From positions 35,310,341-35,374,340 of the forward strand of contig CAMTDV010000012.1 in NCBI GenBank assembly GCA_947069175.1: a DNA stretch of 64,000 nucleotides, read 5' to 3'. The notes beneath the pieces are model-generated. The model had not been told where the DNA came from and made no database searches. It saw only the letters and a program-made list of their open reading frames with translations. Every line of letters starts with the position of its first letter. The first letter of the stretch is position 1. This stretch comes from Scalesia atractyloides (lineage: Eukaryota; Streptophyta; Magnoliopsida; Asterales; Asteraceae). Below, piece after piece: positions 10,572 to 22,859 of this stretch. The translations under genes and the position numbers were made by a program.

Positions 10572-11940
10572 AAGACGATGATTGTGCGTAAGATATGAAT
10601 TGTATGCAACGAATTTATTTACATAAAATAGTCGAGAAGTCAGGGTATGTAAAACGGATGATACGATTAAAATGTCATGCAACAGTTGACCAAACCATGT
10701 ATGAAAATATGCATGTATATTTTTTTTTATTTTTTTTGCAAAACTTTGAGGTTATCGTTTCTAAAATAGGTTCAGTTTCACTTAGAATGTAGGATCTAGT
10801 TTGTGAATATAAAAGAATATAAGGTACTTATTGATTATGCGTTACGTATTTTGTAATGGATGGCAGTGCTACCACTGTTTTAGGGGAATTTAAGTAAGTC
10901 GAAAGTGGTTGGTCCTTGTAATGTTTTCTTGCCCACGTGTTTTGAAATTGATGTGACATTTTGGGTGGTGTATGACAAGGTCTTAAATTAGTAGGTTCGC
11001 ATTGTTTTCAAAGGATATTACATCAAGATAAGAAATTTGAAATTCAGTGGTTCGTGTGGAACGTTGACTTTTGAGAGGAAATCCGTGTTAATTGATTTAA
11101 TGACCGTTGAAAAACGTTTAGCAAAATGTTTTCTTAATCGCGATGAGAGATTTAGAGGGTGTTTGGGGTTGAGTTTTGAAAATAAATTATGCGTTCTGAA
11201 TAATCAAAATCAGATAATTAGTTGTAACAAAACATACTGTAGGAAGATAGTGTTTTGATTTGATTATGTTATTTGATATCACAATAATCAGGTAATCAAC
11301 TATTTGAGTGTTTGAAAAATATATATACATGTATATATAAAGTTATAAATAGATGAGCTTTGATCTCTAAAATACGTAAAACAAATCAGTTTTTTTTATA
11401 TATATTATTATTATATATATTTTTTTTATTAATTATTTACCAAACACTAAAAATAGATTTTTATTTATTTATTTATTTAATATTTGCGCTTTCAAACACA
11501 AAAATAAAAATATTAGGTTGCAAAAACAATCCCAAACACACCTTTAGTACAACGATCCCATAATGCCTATAAGATATTGGTTTGATTTTTTTTGTTTACA
11601 AACGAAATTTTTTTTTACATAAAGTCATTGCGTGAGCGTGTTTTAGTGATTAAGTTAAACATAAGACTTGTGGGCAAGGTATTCCTTGGACCGATTAAGT
11701 TGGTAGGTAGTATTCTGTCGAGCTTTGAAAATCGTAAAACAAAACGTTTCATGTGGTGACCAAGTATATGCGTATGTGATTTATATGAAATAGATTACAG
11801 GATGGGAAATACGTTTGATAAAATAGTACGTTTTGAAATTCGTCTAAGTAAGAATTTTGAAAACATGATAAAAGATTTAGGTATACAATTTAAACATGTG
11901 GTTTGTGTAATAAAGTCTCCAAGAAGGAGGGTTGGTAACG

Positions 11941-12705
11941 ATCACCGAGGTATGTGAATCACCCTTAATCCGTTGGTGAGGTTGTTTTAAGGAAGGAAGG
12001 AATCGGAGTTTGATCGTCTAGGTAAGGAATTCACTCCTATCTCGACGACGGTCTCCATTTCGGACTTTTCGAGAATATAAGTCTAGTTGATGACGTTTCG
12101 AAATCATGTATGCAAATAATGTATAAGTGGATGAAAAGGTTTAATATGAATTGCGTAAAAAACCGTATAATAAATTGGAAATTTGAAAGAAATGGTAACA
12201 AGTATATAAAAAATCATGTATAAATTGGAATGGTATAAAAGAGAGTCTCAGAAAACATTAGACTGTTTCGGGTAGAGAAACGTCGACTATTCCAAAGTGA
12301 ATCGAAGATCCTTTCGAATTAGAGAAACGTGCTTTGGCCTATAGGTAAAACGCTCTCGTCGAGAAGCGATTAACGGCATTTTACCCTTCCAGTTATTACA
12401 CGTCTCTAATCGATTGGAAAATCGAAACTTTGGCGAGATTGAAAATCGAGGAATGGGACTTAATCGACAAGGTGCGGGTTTCACCCCTAACTCGACGATT
12501 TCGTACCCTAAGTGTGGTTGGCACTCTTCGGGTCAAAATTAATTTCGACACTTTGACGAGAGTCCACTAGAGTTTGAATGGGAAGTTTTCCATCAAGGTG
12601 TGGATGTCACTCCTAACTTGATGGTGTAACTTCGTAAAAAAAATAAAGAATAAGCGTAATGAGAATCCTTCACCAAATTGTGGATATCACGCCTATTTTG
12701 GTGAA
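11941..12705. repeat. five dispersed hairpins with a shared loop, LARD-like interior
   Basis: Copies near 11941-11980, 12012-12050, 12461-12500, 12590-12624 and 12669-12705 share a loop close to GTGTGGATGTCACTCCTAA. The flanking arms are self-complementary but differ between copies: CCATCAAG/CTTGATGG at 12590 and TTCACCAAA/TTTGGTGAA at 12669. Arms of the first three are weaker. They lie on the primer-binding-site side of the interior, that is, toward the 5' end of the element's own transcript. Confidence 0.65.
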
Positions 12706-12940
12706 GTCGTCTCACTTGTGTAATACAAGTGTTTTCGAGTTTAGTATAATCGAGTAAAATGCATTAGGGAAGGCGTATGATTGAAATAATGTAACGAGTA
12801 TGAACACGTAAAGCATTTCATAAATTTAACATATAAGAGACGTTTTAAGAAATTAGCATGTGAATCACGTATGGTCAAGTATGGTACTTAACTATAGACT
12901 AGGTCAAAAGCGTAGCAATTTGCCTAATTCCCTATAGTTA

Positions 12941-12956
12941 TGGCTCTGATACCAAT
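12941..12956 (-). promoter_or_regulatory. primer-binding site of the LARD-like element (initiator tRNA-Met)
   Basis: On the minus strand it reads TTGGTATCAGAGCCAT, beginning two bases inside the LTR end. TGGTATCAGAGC is the standard complement of the 3' end of plant initiator tRNA-Met. Confidence 0.93.
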
Positions 12957-12957
12957 C

Positions 12958-14553
12958 TGTAACACCCCAACCGATGGCGGAAACATCGGGATGAGACGAA
13001 AGCGAGATTGCTCATTGCTCACAACGCTAATAAATGACAATATTTAATTAAATCCAAATTTCATTTCGCAACATTGTCAAATACAACAGGAAGCAATACA
13101 TTAAGTTCATAAAACATAACAAAATTTGGTACAACATTTATAAATCTAACGTCTAAAATGTGTGTATCTAAGTCCTTGCTATTTTGATTTCATAGCATCA
13201 TCTCCTTCAACCTGTAACATGTTTTAAAATAAAGTCAATGCAAAAGCAAAGGCGAGTATACAAGTTTAAGCATAGCATACGTATACGAATAAAGTTTTAA
13301 CAATCCTCATGGTAACCAAATCTATACAAGAGCAATATCAAGGCATGCAATACTAATAATCAAACCCTTAACTCAATCACGATGTTTTAACATGACCTCA
13401 CGAATAACACGATGGAGGTGGATGCGTGAATTCCTATAGCGCTAAGCATGTCAAACAAAGGCTAAAAATAGTTAATGACTAAAGCATAGCATAACGTTTA
13501 TCCCAGACAAGCAACAAGTATACGATTCAAGTAGTCATGTGTATAGGATTGTTTGTGCGTTCCATAAAGTTTAAGTGTTTGTGATTTTTATATATGGAAA
13601 CATGTTACACCCAAAAAGTGATATAAACAAAAGTGGGTCGAGTGTACTCACAAAATTTGCTAAGTCTTCTTGAAAACTCGCGACGAGTTTATGAGTTGGA
13701 GAATGAGACGTCGAGGACACCTTATATGGCAAACGAAGGTGTATGAGTAAACGGAATTAAGTAGGAGGCTTTGAGTTGGAATTTGGATGTACGTGTATAT
13801 TTAACATAATTAGCGTAACAATTCTAAATTTAATTTCGTCAAAAGTGATCTAGGAGTGCCAAAATAAACGATACATATACCTTTATAATTATCAAAATTA
13901 TTTGAATCTGATACGTTATCTTTAGTCTTTTTGATGAAAAGCAAAATAGAAACATGTATATATGTTTATATGTTTTAACGAAAAACATGCTAGGCATCTA
14001 TGTCTCGACAAAAGGTTTAATATGTATAAGTATATTTTGGTCGAAGGTATGATAAATAAATATGTATATATTTTGATGAAATGTTTAATGTACAAATATT
14101 GTGTCATTGAACATATAAGTAAAAAAAAATAATATATCTATATATAATTGGTCATTTAGATAAATGTATTTGTTGAAAATTATAAATAATAAATAAATTT
14201 ATGTTCTTGTCGAAAATCATAATAAAGAAATAGGTATATTTTCGTCGAAAAGTATAATACAAATAAACATATATTTTTCATCGAGACGTACAATAATTAT
14301 AAATATATTCCATCGTAAAGTTTTTAAATATATTTGTCAAAGTGTAGTATATTTATATATATTTTGTCGTTAAAGAAATATATATTGTCGTAAGGTGTAA
14401 TAAATATATAATCGTTTGTTTTGACGAAAAACGGCCAGAGTTTCCCCTTGTTTTTGGACGATCCCGACACACGCGTGTCGATATTATTTGTCAAAACGCA
14501 ATAATTCTACAACGATGATTTTATAAGAGACGTTACGAAATATTAAATCATGA

Positions 14554-14596
<43 letters not shown>

Positions 14597-15855
14597 CTAT
14601 GTTCAAGTGTTACCATTTGTACAAGTTCGGGTCGCGAATACAAGATCATTAATATAAGTAAAATGAACTACGAGGCTTAGAGTTTTACCGAACTTGAATC
14701 TGACCCGTTGACCAACAGTTGACCAGGTTTGACCGAACACCAAACAAGACCCGAACCGAAGCCAAAACTGTCATTGACTCACTGCTGACCCGAACCTCTG
14801 CACCGAGACCCGAACCCGCTGAACATGAGCCATGAACTGAACCGAAACGAATCGTAACCTGCCGAATGAAAAGAATTAACGGGATTCGAAATAGAAGCAA
14901 AACCAAGACCCGAACCGAGACTAACCTTGACTGAACCGAGATTCGATCCGGAGCTGACCCGTGGACTGTTTGACTGTTTGACCATACCCGAGCTTTGACA
15001 AGGTCTAACCGGGTTGACCGAACCGAAGCTGACCCGAGTCTGGCACTTGAACCAAGTTACCCGCGTTGTGGGAACCGCGCCAACTGGAACGACAAAACAT
15101 TTGGTACACGAATTTAGACATGAAAGATTGACCAAATCGGAAACCAATTCAAACGAGAACTCAAACCTGAATCTCGAACTGATTGTGTCGCCGTCGAGTC
15201 CGCGGGAAACCGGCGACTCACACCGATACTCTGACAGAGACTCAAACCTGAACGTGAACCCGAATCAAGACCCGAACTCTAAACTGAGATGAAACGCGAA
15301 CTGCCCAAAGGTAACCGCCAGCGTCACCGCCGGCACGGCTCCGCCGCCGCTGCTGCTGCGGCTCCTGCCGCCACCGCCGTCGCGGCTTGTGCCGCCGCCA
15401 CCGATGTTGATGTTGTTGGCTGGCGACGCTGCCACCAATGGTGGTGGTGTTGCTGCCGTGCTTTTGTCTGCGAGAGGGAGGAGTGAGAGCGCGGGTGAGT
15501 GAGACGGAGAGGGTGAGTGGTGGGTGCGAGTGAGGGGGATGAGAGGGGTTGTGTGCGTCTGCAGGCAGGAAAGGAGAAAGGGGGGTTGAAGGGGCTGTGG
15601 GTTGGCTTGTTGTTTGTGTGATAGAGTGTGTAGTGTGTGTGAGTGAGTTATAAATAAAATTAGGGTTTAGTTATTAGGTAGGGTTTGGTCGGTTGGGCTT
15701 AAAGCCCGATTGTTGTGTTTAGAACGGCCCGGTCTCGTTTTAAAGGGTCGTTTTCGCACCCGTTATTTAAAGATAGAAGAAAAATTATTATCATTATTAT
15801 ATATATATATATATATATATTATTAAATAAAAATAATAAAATACGGGTCGTTACA
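12958..15855 (-). repeat. LTR of the LARD-like element (right; 5' LTR in element orientation)
   Basis: Near-identical to 6372-9228, with a longer AT run (about 14558-14594) and a short insertion in the GC-rich zone near 15350. It ends TTACA at 15855, followed by the target duplication CCTGG. Confidence 0.93.
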
Positions 15856-15860
15856 CCTGG

Positions 15861-15884
15861 GTCTCTCGCGCCCCGCGAGACAGG
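15861..15884. repeat. GC-rich palindrome block 2 in the Tekay solo LTR
   Basis: CTCTCGCGCCCCGCGAGACA core. Together with 6340-6363 it formed one closely spaced pair before the LARD-like element inserted between them. Confidence 0.85.
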
Positions 15885-16043
15885 CTTTGCTACAGAAAAA
15901 TTGTTTGCAGGTCAAGCAAAATGCCAAAACCATTTAATCCGAAACCATGGCTTCTCTAAATTGCTATGCCACGTTTTGGGACACTTGTAAGCTTCTTCTT
16001 ACTCCCATAAACACCTGGCTTCACCTCCTTTGAGTTCTCCAAC

Positions 16044-16051
16044 TATAAATA
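16044..16051 (+). promoter_or_regulatory. TATA box of the Tekay solo LTR
   Basis: TATAAATA in the context CTCCAACTATAAATAGGTG, conserved in the sister LTR at 44960-44967. This marks the LTR Pol II promoter, with a start expected about 30 bp downstream. Confidence 0.75.
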
Positions 16052-18654
16052 GGTGTTCAAGTGTTCATTCCAACTTGCACCTTTCTTAAACATAACTCTT
16101 CTCCCTCCTCTGGAAGTTCCTAGCTGAAAGAGCATCCAACTTAGTTCTCTTGCATTGTAGGAACCTCTTGTAAGTTATCCTTACTCTTGCATTTTCATTT
16201 ATAGGCTTCTATAGCCAAAAGTCGAGCATTTTACGGCAAACGCTTTGACTTTGGTTAAGACCATTATGGTCCAGCCATTGTTCGAAATGAACATGGATAA
16301 GTGAGCATAATAAGGTGGGTGTTAGTCCCTATAAAGGGCACCTCATGAAGATCACGTTTGCTAGACCAATTGACGGGTCAAAGTTATGTTATTAAAAAGT
16401 CAAACAGACCATTTTTCGGAAAAATCATAACTTATATATGTTATGAAACCTGTTTTGACACTTAAATAAGTTGGTAATAATTATTAGAAAATGTATAAAT
16501 ATGTTCGGCTCGTCAATTTCAGTTCTAGGGTTGGTTCGCAACCGAAAGTCGCAAAATTTGACTTCTGCTTTGACTTTCGATTCTGACCCGATTTAGTTTA
16601 GTTACATACTGATCTAAAGTAGCATTATAATCATAATATAATGTAGCATAACCCTCTGAGGTTATATTACATGATCATAATCAAAATCTAAGTTTATGCA
16701 CAAGTTCCATAATTTTGCTATCTTTGACTAAAATGTCCTTTTTGGATAAAACAAGGTTTTAAATGATAATGAACTTAAAAATGAGTTTCCTACTGATGTA
16801 ATATTATAAGTAGGATTATTTGGGATGTTAAACCAAGTTATAAACTGAGTTTTCAAGCAGGTCCTTAAACTATGTCGATAAATGACGGTTTTAGTCCTTG
16901 TGACTCATAAAATGATTTTTAATCAATCTTTTCAAAGTAAATCATTTACCTACTGATATGTTATATTAAATAACATATTTTAACATTTTTATCTGATCCA
17001 AATGTCAGTTTTCATAAACATCGCATAAAGACGTCATTTTACGACATAAGCACCGTGTCGGCGCATAGTATGGTTTTAAACCATATTATTGACCAAAACT
17101 TGTTACCTACTGGCTTTAAAACTTATTTTAAATGTATTTACAGTAGGTACATGTTATAAACTCAGAATCCTAAATAATTTATAAAATATGTGTAAAATGA
17201 CCAAAATGCCCCTTTGGTGTATAGTTTGGTCATAAAAGATAATTTACACATATAATTGACATCCTACTTATCATAAATAAAGTATTTTTCCAGAATGCTT
17301 ATAATTATAACATTAAATTATATTCAAGTTCCTTTATTACGGTATATAATTACTGAAATGCCCTTATGAGGCATAGTTCACTTTAAAACCTCAACGGGCA
17401 TATAAGTTGATATCCTACTGATATCTTAACTTATTTAAAGTATAATGGCATATAGAACTTGTCCATGACTTATCCGGCTACCCGATATCGCTAATAAGCG
17501 TACGGTTGATTATACGTAACTAGTTTACGGAATTTAACCAAAAAGGGTTTAACCTTGTCATTTAAGTTTCAAAATCCAGAATGTTAATAGTTTACCCATA
17601 TTAAACAAGTCAAGGTACTTGTTGGGATTAAACTACATTCTATCCAATCATCGTTGAATCTAGCGTCATACGTTTTGATCAAGTACGCTAGTCGGTCTAA
17701 GTCTATGACTTAAATAAGACCATTAGTATTTAATTGGTTAGTTTATGCCATAATTTAGAATAGAGACTTGCCGGTAAATGCTATCTGCACTTAGCTCATT
17801 TTGAATACGGCTGAGTTAATAAAATTAAAAGAAGACTAGCTCAGGTAAATACTCTCGACTTATTTCCCCTATACGGGCTTGGGTTACGGTAAATTATTGC
17901 CGCTTAGTCGGGAATGGGATTAATCGAACGCCGGTTCGGAATAGAGATCCGCATATTCTGTTTTAATCAGTTTTGTTTGATAAATTAAACATCAGGGGTT
18001 AACTACCGTGTCCTGGATATCCCTCGGCTCGGTCACGACCTTAGCGCGGGTGTAGGCATACACCCGATAGACGCTCAATTATGCATTCCCACAAGGTTGG
18101 GAGGAATTGACTCCTTCGTGAGTCCAAAGTGGTGTGTACGTTAATTGTGTCTCGGTTTTCGTGCCGAGCCCCGTATGTATGACAAACATGTAAATCTGTT
18201 AACAAGGTTTGACGGTCAATTAACCCAAGTTATAAAAAGATTTTGTGCTGTTACGCACCTAAAACATTTTTGAAATGTTTTCAAAATGAGTCAGTTGGGT
18301 GTATTTACCAGCGAAAGCTGACGTATTTTCAAAAGACTAGTATGCAGGTACAATACAAAAATAGGCCGGAAGTGCTCAGTAGTGATAGACGATCTTGCAA
18401 ATCCTAAATCTGCCCAAAGTCTGTTTTATATTCTTTCCTTGTACAATTTATGATCCGCCTGTGGATCTTCTATTTCAAGCTTGTATATTATTTTGCATTT
18501 TCGAACATTCGGTTTGTAATAGCAATTTTACTCCAATACTTCCGTTGTGCCGTGTTTAATTGACTATGATGTTATCAACTGTTGTCACGATACTCCCCAC
18601 CCGGGCCCACCGGTGTTTGATTTCGGGGTTGGAAATTCGGGGTGTGACGGATCA

Positions 18655-19403
18655 GGAAGCGACTCAAAAAGTTCTAATGAATGACTTGGTCGAAAACTCA
18701 AAGTACACTGTTGAGACTTTTAGAGCAATATTCCGTTTAATGAAATATTTATATTTACTGAATTTGGGAGATATCGAAGCTCAATTTGAATAGTTTCAAG
18801 AAGGTTACGACGATAGGGGAAATAGAGTTTCACGACGGTACAAAAATGCACTGTCGTGATTCTTCAACTTGTAACTGGTAACGTTGCTGAAGAATATGAT
18901 AAATATTTAGTTGCGTGTATTAGGATACTTCAAATAAATCCCTTGAGGGTTTTTTTTGCAATGTGATTTTTAAGTTATATAGTACAGAGTTTTTACAAAT
19001 ACAGCCTAGACACGATATAACATGTTTGTATGTCACAAATGAAGCTAAATGGCACCTTTCAGGGATGCTAGGTAGTATCGATTGTACACGTATTATTTGG
19101 AGAAATTGTTCGACGAGTTAGCGAAGCCAATTTATGAGAGGTGACCACGAAAGACCGACGGTCATGCCAAAACATTTGCGTCAAATGATTTATGGATCTG
19201 GTATGGTACTTTAGTGTTCCCAGTTCAAACAACGACTTTAATGTCCTACACAAAATACATGGAAGCACACCCCCATGTCCGTTTGTAGTCAACGGAAGAC
19301 ATTATAGACACAAGTTTTATCTTGTTGATGACATTTACCCGACTTGGTCTGCTTTTGTAATGAGACGACATTGTAGTTGTTTTAGTGTTAAACACCCAAA
19401 AAT
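18655..19403 (+). pseudogene. PIF/Harbinger (HARBI1/ALP1-like) transposase relic, main part
   Basis: Translation in shifting frames follows the HARBI1/ALP1-like nuclease family: VENSKYTVETFRAIFRLMKY, GDIEAQFE, a KCTV-like segment, NEAKWHLSGMLG then SIDCT (first catalytic Asp), MRGDHERPTVM, DLWIWY, SSNNDFNVL (second catalytic Asp), and FVVNGRHYRHKFYLVDDIYP. Stops at 18791 and frameshifts in the middle break the frame, and the segment that should hold the third catalytic Glu is not recognisable after 19403. It was split by the solo LTR. Transposase and the domesticated ALP1-type proteins are not distinguishable from such a relic. Confidence 0.85.
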
Positions 19404-20080
19404 ATGTTGTGTGTGAAGAAAAAAACTATAGAAATATCATATTCAAATTAAATAGAATAGAATGCTATTTTTATGGTGTACTCTTTCTTTTTTAAATATT
19501 AACATACGAAAAGTTATGGCCGTTTAAAAGTCATGGGAGTAATTGGTTTAACATAAGGGGGCAAAAGTGTAAGCACTAACTAATTAATCAAATTTTAGTT
19601 AAAGATGAGAATTAATGTGTAATTGAGATGATGGATTATAGTGTAACTAGTGGTATTCTTCCACACTACGCAACGACCATTTAGTCGCTACTAGCTCGAT
19701 TAGTCTGGGTATTATTGCCAAAAAAGAAAACCCAAAAATAAAATTTACATCATGCATGTTTATTATAGATATTTAAAACTTAACAAGATAAGATCAGTGG
19801 GCACACGTTGAAGTCTGACTTTAAAGTGGTCATAGAATATTGAAACATATATATAAAAAAATATATATTGCGATGCACAAAGGAAATTACTTCGATGTAT
19901 AAATGATCGGCAGGTAACACCAAAGTGAACGGAAAAAGATTTGTATATCCAAAAATAAGTAAAACTTCTACAACCTTTAGAAAATGATAATAAAAATACG
20001 CATACATATATGTATAATAGTTAAATGTTATATAATCTAATCAAATAATACACACTAAGTAATTAATACAAATACATATA
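19404..20080. other. AT-rich intergenic sequence
   Basis: Possibly includes the 3' terminus of the Harbinger-type relic, but no terminal repeat was identified. No gene supported. Confidence 0.4.
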
Positions 20081-20521
20081 GTGGAGAGAGTTCAAATGAG
20101 AAAAAGAATTTTGTAAGAATAAAAAATTAACTTTTAAACCAATAGAAATTCTTCATTTACTTTATTTAATGTGTGTATTTGATATTATAAAAAAGAGTAT
20201 GTAAATCTATAATTGTCATTAATTAGCTAATTAATTAAACTTTTTTTCATATACTCTTTCAAGATAAAATAATTTATGGTGTAGGATAATTTTCGACATG
20301 TGTAAGATAAATTTTATATGTGTAGGATAAATTTTGAAACGTGTATGGTAAATTTACATGTGTGTAGGAGATAAGACATATGTAGGATAAATTTTGAAAT
20401 TCGTAGGATATAATGTTTTTACTTTATTAATGAGAGGAGTTATAACCTATTTAATGTTTTACCATTTTGCCCTTTTTTTTTTCTTCTCACATTAATTTTT
20501 TTCTCAAATGAACCTTCCCCC
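20081..20521. mobile_element. small TIR element (MULE-like MITE)
   Basis: The left end (GGAGAGAGTTCAAATGAGAA) and right end (reverse complement GGAAGGTTCATTTGAGAA) are inverted repeats. Flanks ATACATATA (20072-20080) and ATACACGTA (20522-20530) match at 7 of 9 positions, fitting an old 9-bp duplication. No transposase inside. Confidence 0.6.
20279..20412 (+). repeat. tandem ~21-bp repeats inside the small TIR element
   Basis: About six or seven imperfect copies of GTGTAGGATAAATTTTGAAAT in direct tandem. Confidence 0.8.
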
Positions 20522-22290
20522 ATACACGTATATGTATGATAGTTAAATTTTTTATAATCTCATATAAATTAATAAATAACTCTAATTAATATCACATTGC
20601 ATTCTCTCCTTTAATCTTTTAATAATATTAATAATATTCAAATATAATATCTAATAAATATTAATATCTCCTGAAATACTAGGAAAAAAATTAATTCATA
20701 AATATTAAACTAATTAAATAATAAAAAATAAATTACAACAATATCATGTATTATGCAGATAAAAAATAAGTATTTAACCATTAACCAGACACTACTCTGT
20801 TAATATATAATATATAATAGTTTTTTCAAGGTTTACAAACATGAAATTTTTAACTTTTTTTTTGTGATTTATGGTGTTGTACATATAGGTTTTTTTTTCT
20901 TTTTTCATTTCTAACCTAAAACTTTTTTTCTTTTGTAATTTAGACTATTTGTTTTTTTTACTTTTGACTCAAAGCTTTTCTTCTTTGGCAATATAACCTC
21001 AACTCTTTTTTTATTTCCAATTTTGGTTCACCATACATTTCATCCTTCCAAGTTTTTCGTTTCGTTCAAAGTTTTGCGAGTTAACGCACCGTAACGTGCG
21101 TGTGGGGTTCACCATTTTTTTCGTATATTTTTTCCGTTTGATTGACCCATCACAGCACATCTATTTTTCTCCGTTTGACAAGTTCGTCGCAACACGCGGG
21201 TCCTGGATTGACTTATTTTTTTTCTATGTTTTATGTTTCAGTTTAATTTCTCTGCAACGAGCGAGCTGATTCAAATATTTTATGTCTGCTTTTCGGGGGC
21301 GTTATTTTTTTCCATTTTTATTTATTTTGTTTTTACGAGCTTTTCTGGTGTTGGTGAATACTGGCAGTGGTATAACATTGGTACTACTTGACTCAGTTTT
21401 ACAACAACCGCTGCAACGTAGAGGCTTAATACTAATTAAATAATAAACACTAAATAATTCGTTAGTTTATTTACCTGATAAAAAGAATAGAAATTGTGTA
21501 CATATGCGAAGATAAAGGGATTTAATAACATATAAACTTTTAGAAACCGAAATACAAAAATGGAATACTGTTATGATTAGTTAATTAAATCAAATTAAAT
21601 CAATTTAAATTAAAACATCGAATTGCATAGTAAATGTTAGTCAGCTTTTCCTCTTTCACTACCTAACCCCAGGATTCAACTTCCCCACATTCATTCACCA
21701 TGACAGAACCACCGGAACATATATTAAAACTCTTTCTTAACCCATTATGTAAACACTATTAAAATAATGATTTATTAACTTTTATAAATTAATAAGTTAA
21801 AAGTACCTCCAAAATAAGCTAATCCAAACACCCACTATAATAATTGACTCAATGCTCTATCTCTCTCATCGATCAGTTTTACTGTTAATAAAGGTTGAGT
21901 GTGGGTTTACTTTGGTGCAGCAATTATGTGGCCAAACAGAAAACTTTTCAACTTTCATGGTAAAAACAAAAAGTAAAAAAGATGAATGATGCTAGTTATT
22001 TTATCAATAATATATAATAATCAATAATGTTTGAAAAACTAATTTACCCCTCATTTTAAAGTTGTATTTTATGCATTAAATTTAGAAAAACTCCGTTAAC
22101 TTTTAGATATTTTGAAATGCACTTTCTAAATGTATTATAATATAGTATAGATAAGGGATTATTTTTTAATATTTTTATATTTATAAACCTCCCTAGCGAT
22201 CACTTTGACCACTCCCCAACGGTTACATGTTGGATGGTTTTAGCGGTGACAAGTACCTCCCTCTATGGGTACCCGGGTACCGGTGGCAGC
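20522..22290. other. AT-rich intergenic sequence with T-rich tracts
   Basis: No gene. 20820-21350 is T-rich on the plus strand, with CG-containing words (AACGCACCGTAACGTGCG, GCAACACGCGGG) that suggest an old repeat I cannot name. Confidence 0.4.
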
Positions 22291-22294
22291 ACTT

Positions 22295-22480
22295 GAACTT
22301 AATGAGTATAACTAAAAGTCATTAATTAATTGGGTTTCATGAATTAAGTTATGGTTTGAATTGACGTTCATTTTTCAAAATATTTGTTTTCGTAACTTAA
22401 TGCAGGTCCAACTTAATGTTATGAACTTAATGAGCATAACTAACGGAGTTAATGTTATGAACTTAATGAGCATAAAAGTC
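22295..22480 (+). repeat. three copies of an ATGAACTTAATGAGCATAA word
   Basis: Related words near 22295, 22419 and 22456 flank a short non-coding stretch. The last two are in close tandem, separated by TAACGGAGTTAATG-type sequence. Confidence 0.6.
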
Positions 22481-22566
22481 ATCAATTCTTGTAAATCATT
22501 CAAGTTCTCCGCACATGTCAAATGTGAAAAATGTGGACCAAGTTTGCAAGGATTATTATAAGATCA

Positions 22567-22859
22567 GGTGGTGTGGTCTCGTGCCCTGCCAAATCATCCT
22601 CAATAGCGTCCCTTTTCTCATTTCCTGGGCGGCAGGGGGGGGGGGGGGACCATACATGGCTTTGCCATGGGTTTATCAAGCGTTAAGGGCTGCGCATGTG
22701 GGGGCCACTTTTCAAGAGTCAATCACATTTTTTTCTTCATTAATAGGTAAGAAGCTTTATCCTATGACATGGTAGTTAGCTATGAACCCACTGTGTACGT
22801 GGCGTATGTGGCGTTGATAGGGCATGATAAAGCCCTAGGGGCTTTATACCACACCAACC
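22567..22859. mobile_element. MITE with GGTGGTGTGGT ends
   Basis: The left end GGTGGTGTGGT and right end ACCACACCAACC are inverted. The interior holds a 12-base G run (about 22627-22639) and the palindromic word AAAGCCCTAGGGGCTTT. An imperfect ~40-bp direct repeat (AAATGTGGACCAAGTTTGCA at 22526, AAATGTGGGACCAAGTTTGC at 22910) flanks the element. Family uncertain. Confidence 0.55.

Larger units (their letters stand above)
6372..15855 (-). mobile_element. complete non-coding (LARD-like) LTR retrotransposon
   Basis: Two long LTRs (6372-9228 and 12958-15855) flank a 3.7-kb interior. The 5 bp on each side are CCTGG (6367-6371 and 15856-15860). The primer-binding site lies next to the right-hand LTR and the polypurine tract next to the left-hand one, so the element is in minus orientation. 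No gag, protease, RT or integrase is recognisable in any frame of the interior, which makes it a large non-autonomous derivative. The LTRs differ at only about ten positions in their first ~650 bp by eye, plus AT-repeat length, so insertion was fairly recent. Confidence 0.92.
5824..18649 (+). mobile_element. solo LTR of a Tekay-type Ty3 retrotransposon, interrupted by a nested element
   Basis: Starts TGTAACACTC at 5824 and ends GTGTGACG at 18649 (last base changed from A). The 5 bp on each side are GATCA (5819-5823 and 18650-18654). With the nested element at 6372-15855 removed, the LTR is about 3.3 kb and aligns end to end with the 5' LTR at 44148-57367. No internal region or second LTR is present, so this is a solo LTR formed by LTR-LTR recombination. 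Its ends, length and sister copy place it with long-LTR Tekay-type chromoviruses. Confidence 0.92.

Noticed and set aside
10224..10682. 152-codon minus-strand frame rich in His, Tyr and Thr
   Set aside because: Translation of a degenerate short repeat in the non-coding interior of an LTR element; overlapping open frames exist on both strands.
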